A stretch of 64,000 bases of DNA from Azospirillum sp. RU38E (GTDB lineage Bacteria > Pseudomonadota > Alphaproteobacteria > Azospirillales > Azospirillaceae). The DNA is taken from contig NZ_FZOI01000022.1 in NCBI RefSeq assembly GCF_900188385.1, forward strand, positions 1 to 64,000, in the 5' to 3' direction. The notes beneath the pieces are model-generated. The model made no database searches. It saw only the letters and a list, made by a program, of their open reading frames with translations, and was not told where the DNA came from. The translations under genes and the position numbers were made by a program. This document shows, in pieces, positions 62,699 to 64,000 of the stretch; position 1 is the first letter of the stretch, and the number at the start of each line of letters is the position of its first letter.

Positions 62699-63678
62699 CA
62701 CACCCCTCCCAGGCCGGGACGGGAAGCCGGGAAGGCCGGGAGGGCGCAGGCCGCCCGATATTCCGCCTGCAGGCGCGCCACAAGATCGGCCACCGCGGGA
62801 ATATCCTGGATCAGGGCTATGCCCTGGCCGGCACTCCACAGGGTGCGCCAGGGCCGCGCCCCCTCCGGCAGATGGGCATGGCCCGGCCCGGTCGGCGGCG
62901 GTGGCAAGGCCGCTGGATCAAGGCCGGCGCGGCGCAGCGAGGGCGTCAGCCAGTTGGCGGCGATCCCAGCAATGCTGGCGGTGTACAGCACATCATCGGC
63001 GGCACCGGTAACCAGCATGGATTTATAGTCATCACTGGCCCCGGATTCCGCCGTAGCGATGAAACGGGTGCCCAGATAGGCCAGATCGGCGCCCAGCATC
63101 TCCGCCGCCCGCACGGCGCCGCCGCTGGAAACCGCCCCGGCCAGCAGGAGGGTGCCATCGAACATCCGGCGCAATTGCGGCACCAGGGCGAGGGGGCTGA
63201 TGGTGCCGGAATGGCCGCCCCCGCCCCAGCCGATGGCGGTGATGCCATCGACGCCCGCCACCATCGCCTTTTCGGCGAACCGCAGATTGATGGCATCGGC
63301 ATAGACCAGCATCCCTTCCCCATGGGCCCGCCGGGTCAACTCCGTCGGGTTCCCCGTGGCGTTGACGATGATCTCCACCCCATATTGCCGGCACAGGGCC
63401 AGGTTGGCCGCCATCTCCTCCGCCGGCAGGTTGGAGGCCAGATTGACCGCCAGCACCCCTTCCGGCCGCCCTTGCTCCCGCGCCTGTCGGCGCGCCGCGT
63501 CGATCTCGGCCAGCCAGGCGCCGAACTGCTCCAGGCTGCGGGCATTCTGGCGCGGCAGGCCGCCGATCAGCCCCGCCAGACAGGCCTCCCGCACCAGGGC
63601 CGGGGTGGACACCAGAAACATCGGCGCACAGAAGACCGGCAGGACCAGCTTGCGCCGAATATTCTCAGGAAGGCTCAT
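62698..63678 (-). CDS. Nitronate monooxygenase-family flavoprotein
   Basis: 326 aa. N-terminal LPVFCAPMFLVSTPALV, INLRFAEKAMVAGVDGI, AIGWGGGGHSG, then LLAGAVSSGGAVRAAEMLGA and LGTRF (phosphate site). FMN-dependent oxidoreductase, with the same reservation about true nitronate activity as for the relative at 52853. First gene of the unit down to 60259. The ATG at 63678 is preferred; an ATG at 63711 is possible. Confidence 0.9.
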   Translation of the reverse strand: MSLPENIRRKLVLPVFCAPMFLVSTPALVREACLAGLIGGLPRQNARSLEQFGAWLAEIDAARRQAREQGRPEGVLAVNLASNLPAEEMAANLALCRQYGVEIIVNATGNPTELTRRAHGEGMLVYADAINLRFAEKAMVAGVDGITAIGWGGGGHSGTISPLALVPQLRRMFDGTLLLAGAVSSGGAVRAAEMLGADLAYLGTRFIATAESGASDDYKSMLVTGAADDVLYTASIAGIAANWLTPSLRRAGLDPAALPPPPTGPGHAHLPEGARPWRTLWSAGQGIALIQDIPAVADLVARLQAEYRAACALPAFPASRPGLGGV

Positions 63679-63728
63679 GGCTATACCCCATCCCGGATCA
63701 TGTCCGATCATCGGTTCCGGATTTGATT

Positions 63729-63738
63729 TAGTGTACTA
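63729..63738. promoter_or_regulatory. Operator site 13: TAGTGTACTA
   Basis: Nine of ten consensus bases, 50 bp upstream of the flavoprotein ATG. It lies between that gene and the C-terminus of the next TonB receptor gene. Confidence 0.75.
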
Positions 63739-63832
63739 TTTTGGCCGCAACATCCCGCCGGCGCAACTGGAAAAACGTGCGCCCGATCCGCTCCGGCTTC
63801 CTCCACTCCGGGCCGATCCGGCGCACGCCGGG

Positions 63833-64000
63833 TCAGAAGCGATAGCGCGCAGTCAGCCCAAAGGTGCGCGGATCGCCGGGGAAGCCGGTGATGATCCCCA
63901 GCGCGCCGAGATCAAGGGTGCGGCTGAGATATTTCTTGTTTGCCAGGTTCCGTCCCCACAGGCTGAACTCCAGTCCGCTGCGATCAAGGCTGAGGGTGGC
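63833..64000 (-). CDS. TonB-dependent receptor, C-terminal end (cut by window edge)
   Basis: Translating the minus strand from the right edge gives an open frame of 55 codons ending at the TGA at 63833-63835. It contains FSLWGRNLANKKYLS and ends FGLTARYRF, the typical last beta-strand of a TonB receptor with terminal Phe. The rest, including plug and signal peptide, lies beyond the window. It gives a second receptor bordering the cluster. Confidence 0.88.
   Translation of the reverse strand, partial: ATLSLDRSGLEFSLWGRNLANKKYLSRTLDLGALGIITGFPGDPRTFGLTARYRF

Overview
This 64 kb, GC-rich window is almost entirely a catabolic gene cluster. It looks alphaproteobacterial: it has TonB-dependent receptors of the sphingomonad/Azospirillaceae type, an IS3 remnant of a kind common in Alphaproteobacteria, and dense overlapping genes. 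Genus assignment (for example Niveispirillum-like or sphingomonad) is only a guess. There are no rRNA, tRNA, CRISPR or phage genes.

Layout. At 1-976 lies a truncated IS3 element. From 7094 down to 977 (minus) runs a unit with a 3-oxoacid CoA-transferase, an ACAD10/11-like dehydrogenase with its partner kinase-like protein, a [2Fe-2S] ferredoxin, a ferredoxin reductase and a crotonase. From 7229 to 17944 (plus) come a methyltransferase, SDRs, an MFS transporter, an acyl-CoA dehydrogenase (ACAD) pair, an aldehyde dehydrogenase, a CaiB-type CoA-transferase, a crotonase and a hydrolase. From 25966 down to 17993 (minus) come a TonB receptor, two crotonases, an ACAD pair and a GMC oxidoreductase. 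A P450 sits at 26499-27722. From 39952 down to 27865 (minus) is a long unit: DUF35 protein, thiolase, MaoC, four ACADs, SDR, an acyl-CoA synthetase (NDP-forming type), thioesterase and AMP-forming ligase. A double GntR regulator is at 40420-41916 (plus). From 46658 down to 42183 are an SDR, crotonase, small protein, amidohydrolase and racemase-like CaiB protein. From 47567 to 63678 are further beta-oxidation units, including a FadJ-type bifunctional enzyme, and a second TonB receptor runs off the right edge.

How it may work. TonB receptors and an MFS carrier would take up a hydrophobic, probably branched or alicyclic substrate. P450, ferredoxin and reductase would hydroxylate it, and GMC oxidoreductase and aldehyde dehydrogenase would give the acid. 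Ligases or CoA-transferases would make the thioester. Five ACAD pairs (one subunit with the catalytic Glu, one without), crotonases, MaoC proteins, SDRs and thiolases would then shorten the chain. The pairing resembles the alpha2beta2 ACADs of steroid side-chain catabolism, but no steroid ring-cleavage genes are present, so the substrate is open (terpenoid, sterol or bile-acid side chain, naphthenate-like acid).

Two features stand out. First, a 10-bp palindrome close to TAGTATACTA lies before nearly every transcription unit (13 sites, about 11 good). Its GTATAC core fits GntR-family operators, and the only regulator present is an unusual single polypeptide with two complete GntR-FCD modules. 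Second, two 148-bp non-coding repeats (26200 and 42036) differ mainly by paired compensatory changes in three hairpins, the signature of conserved folding.
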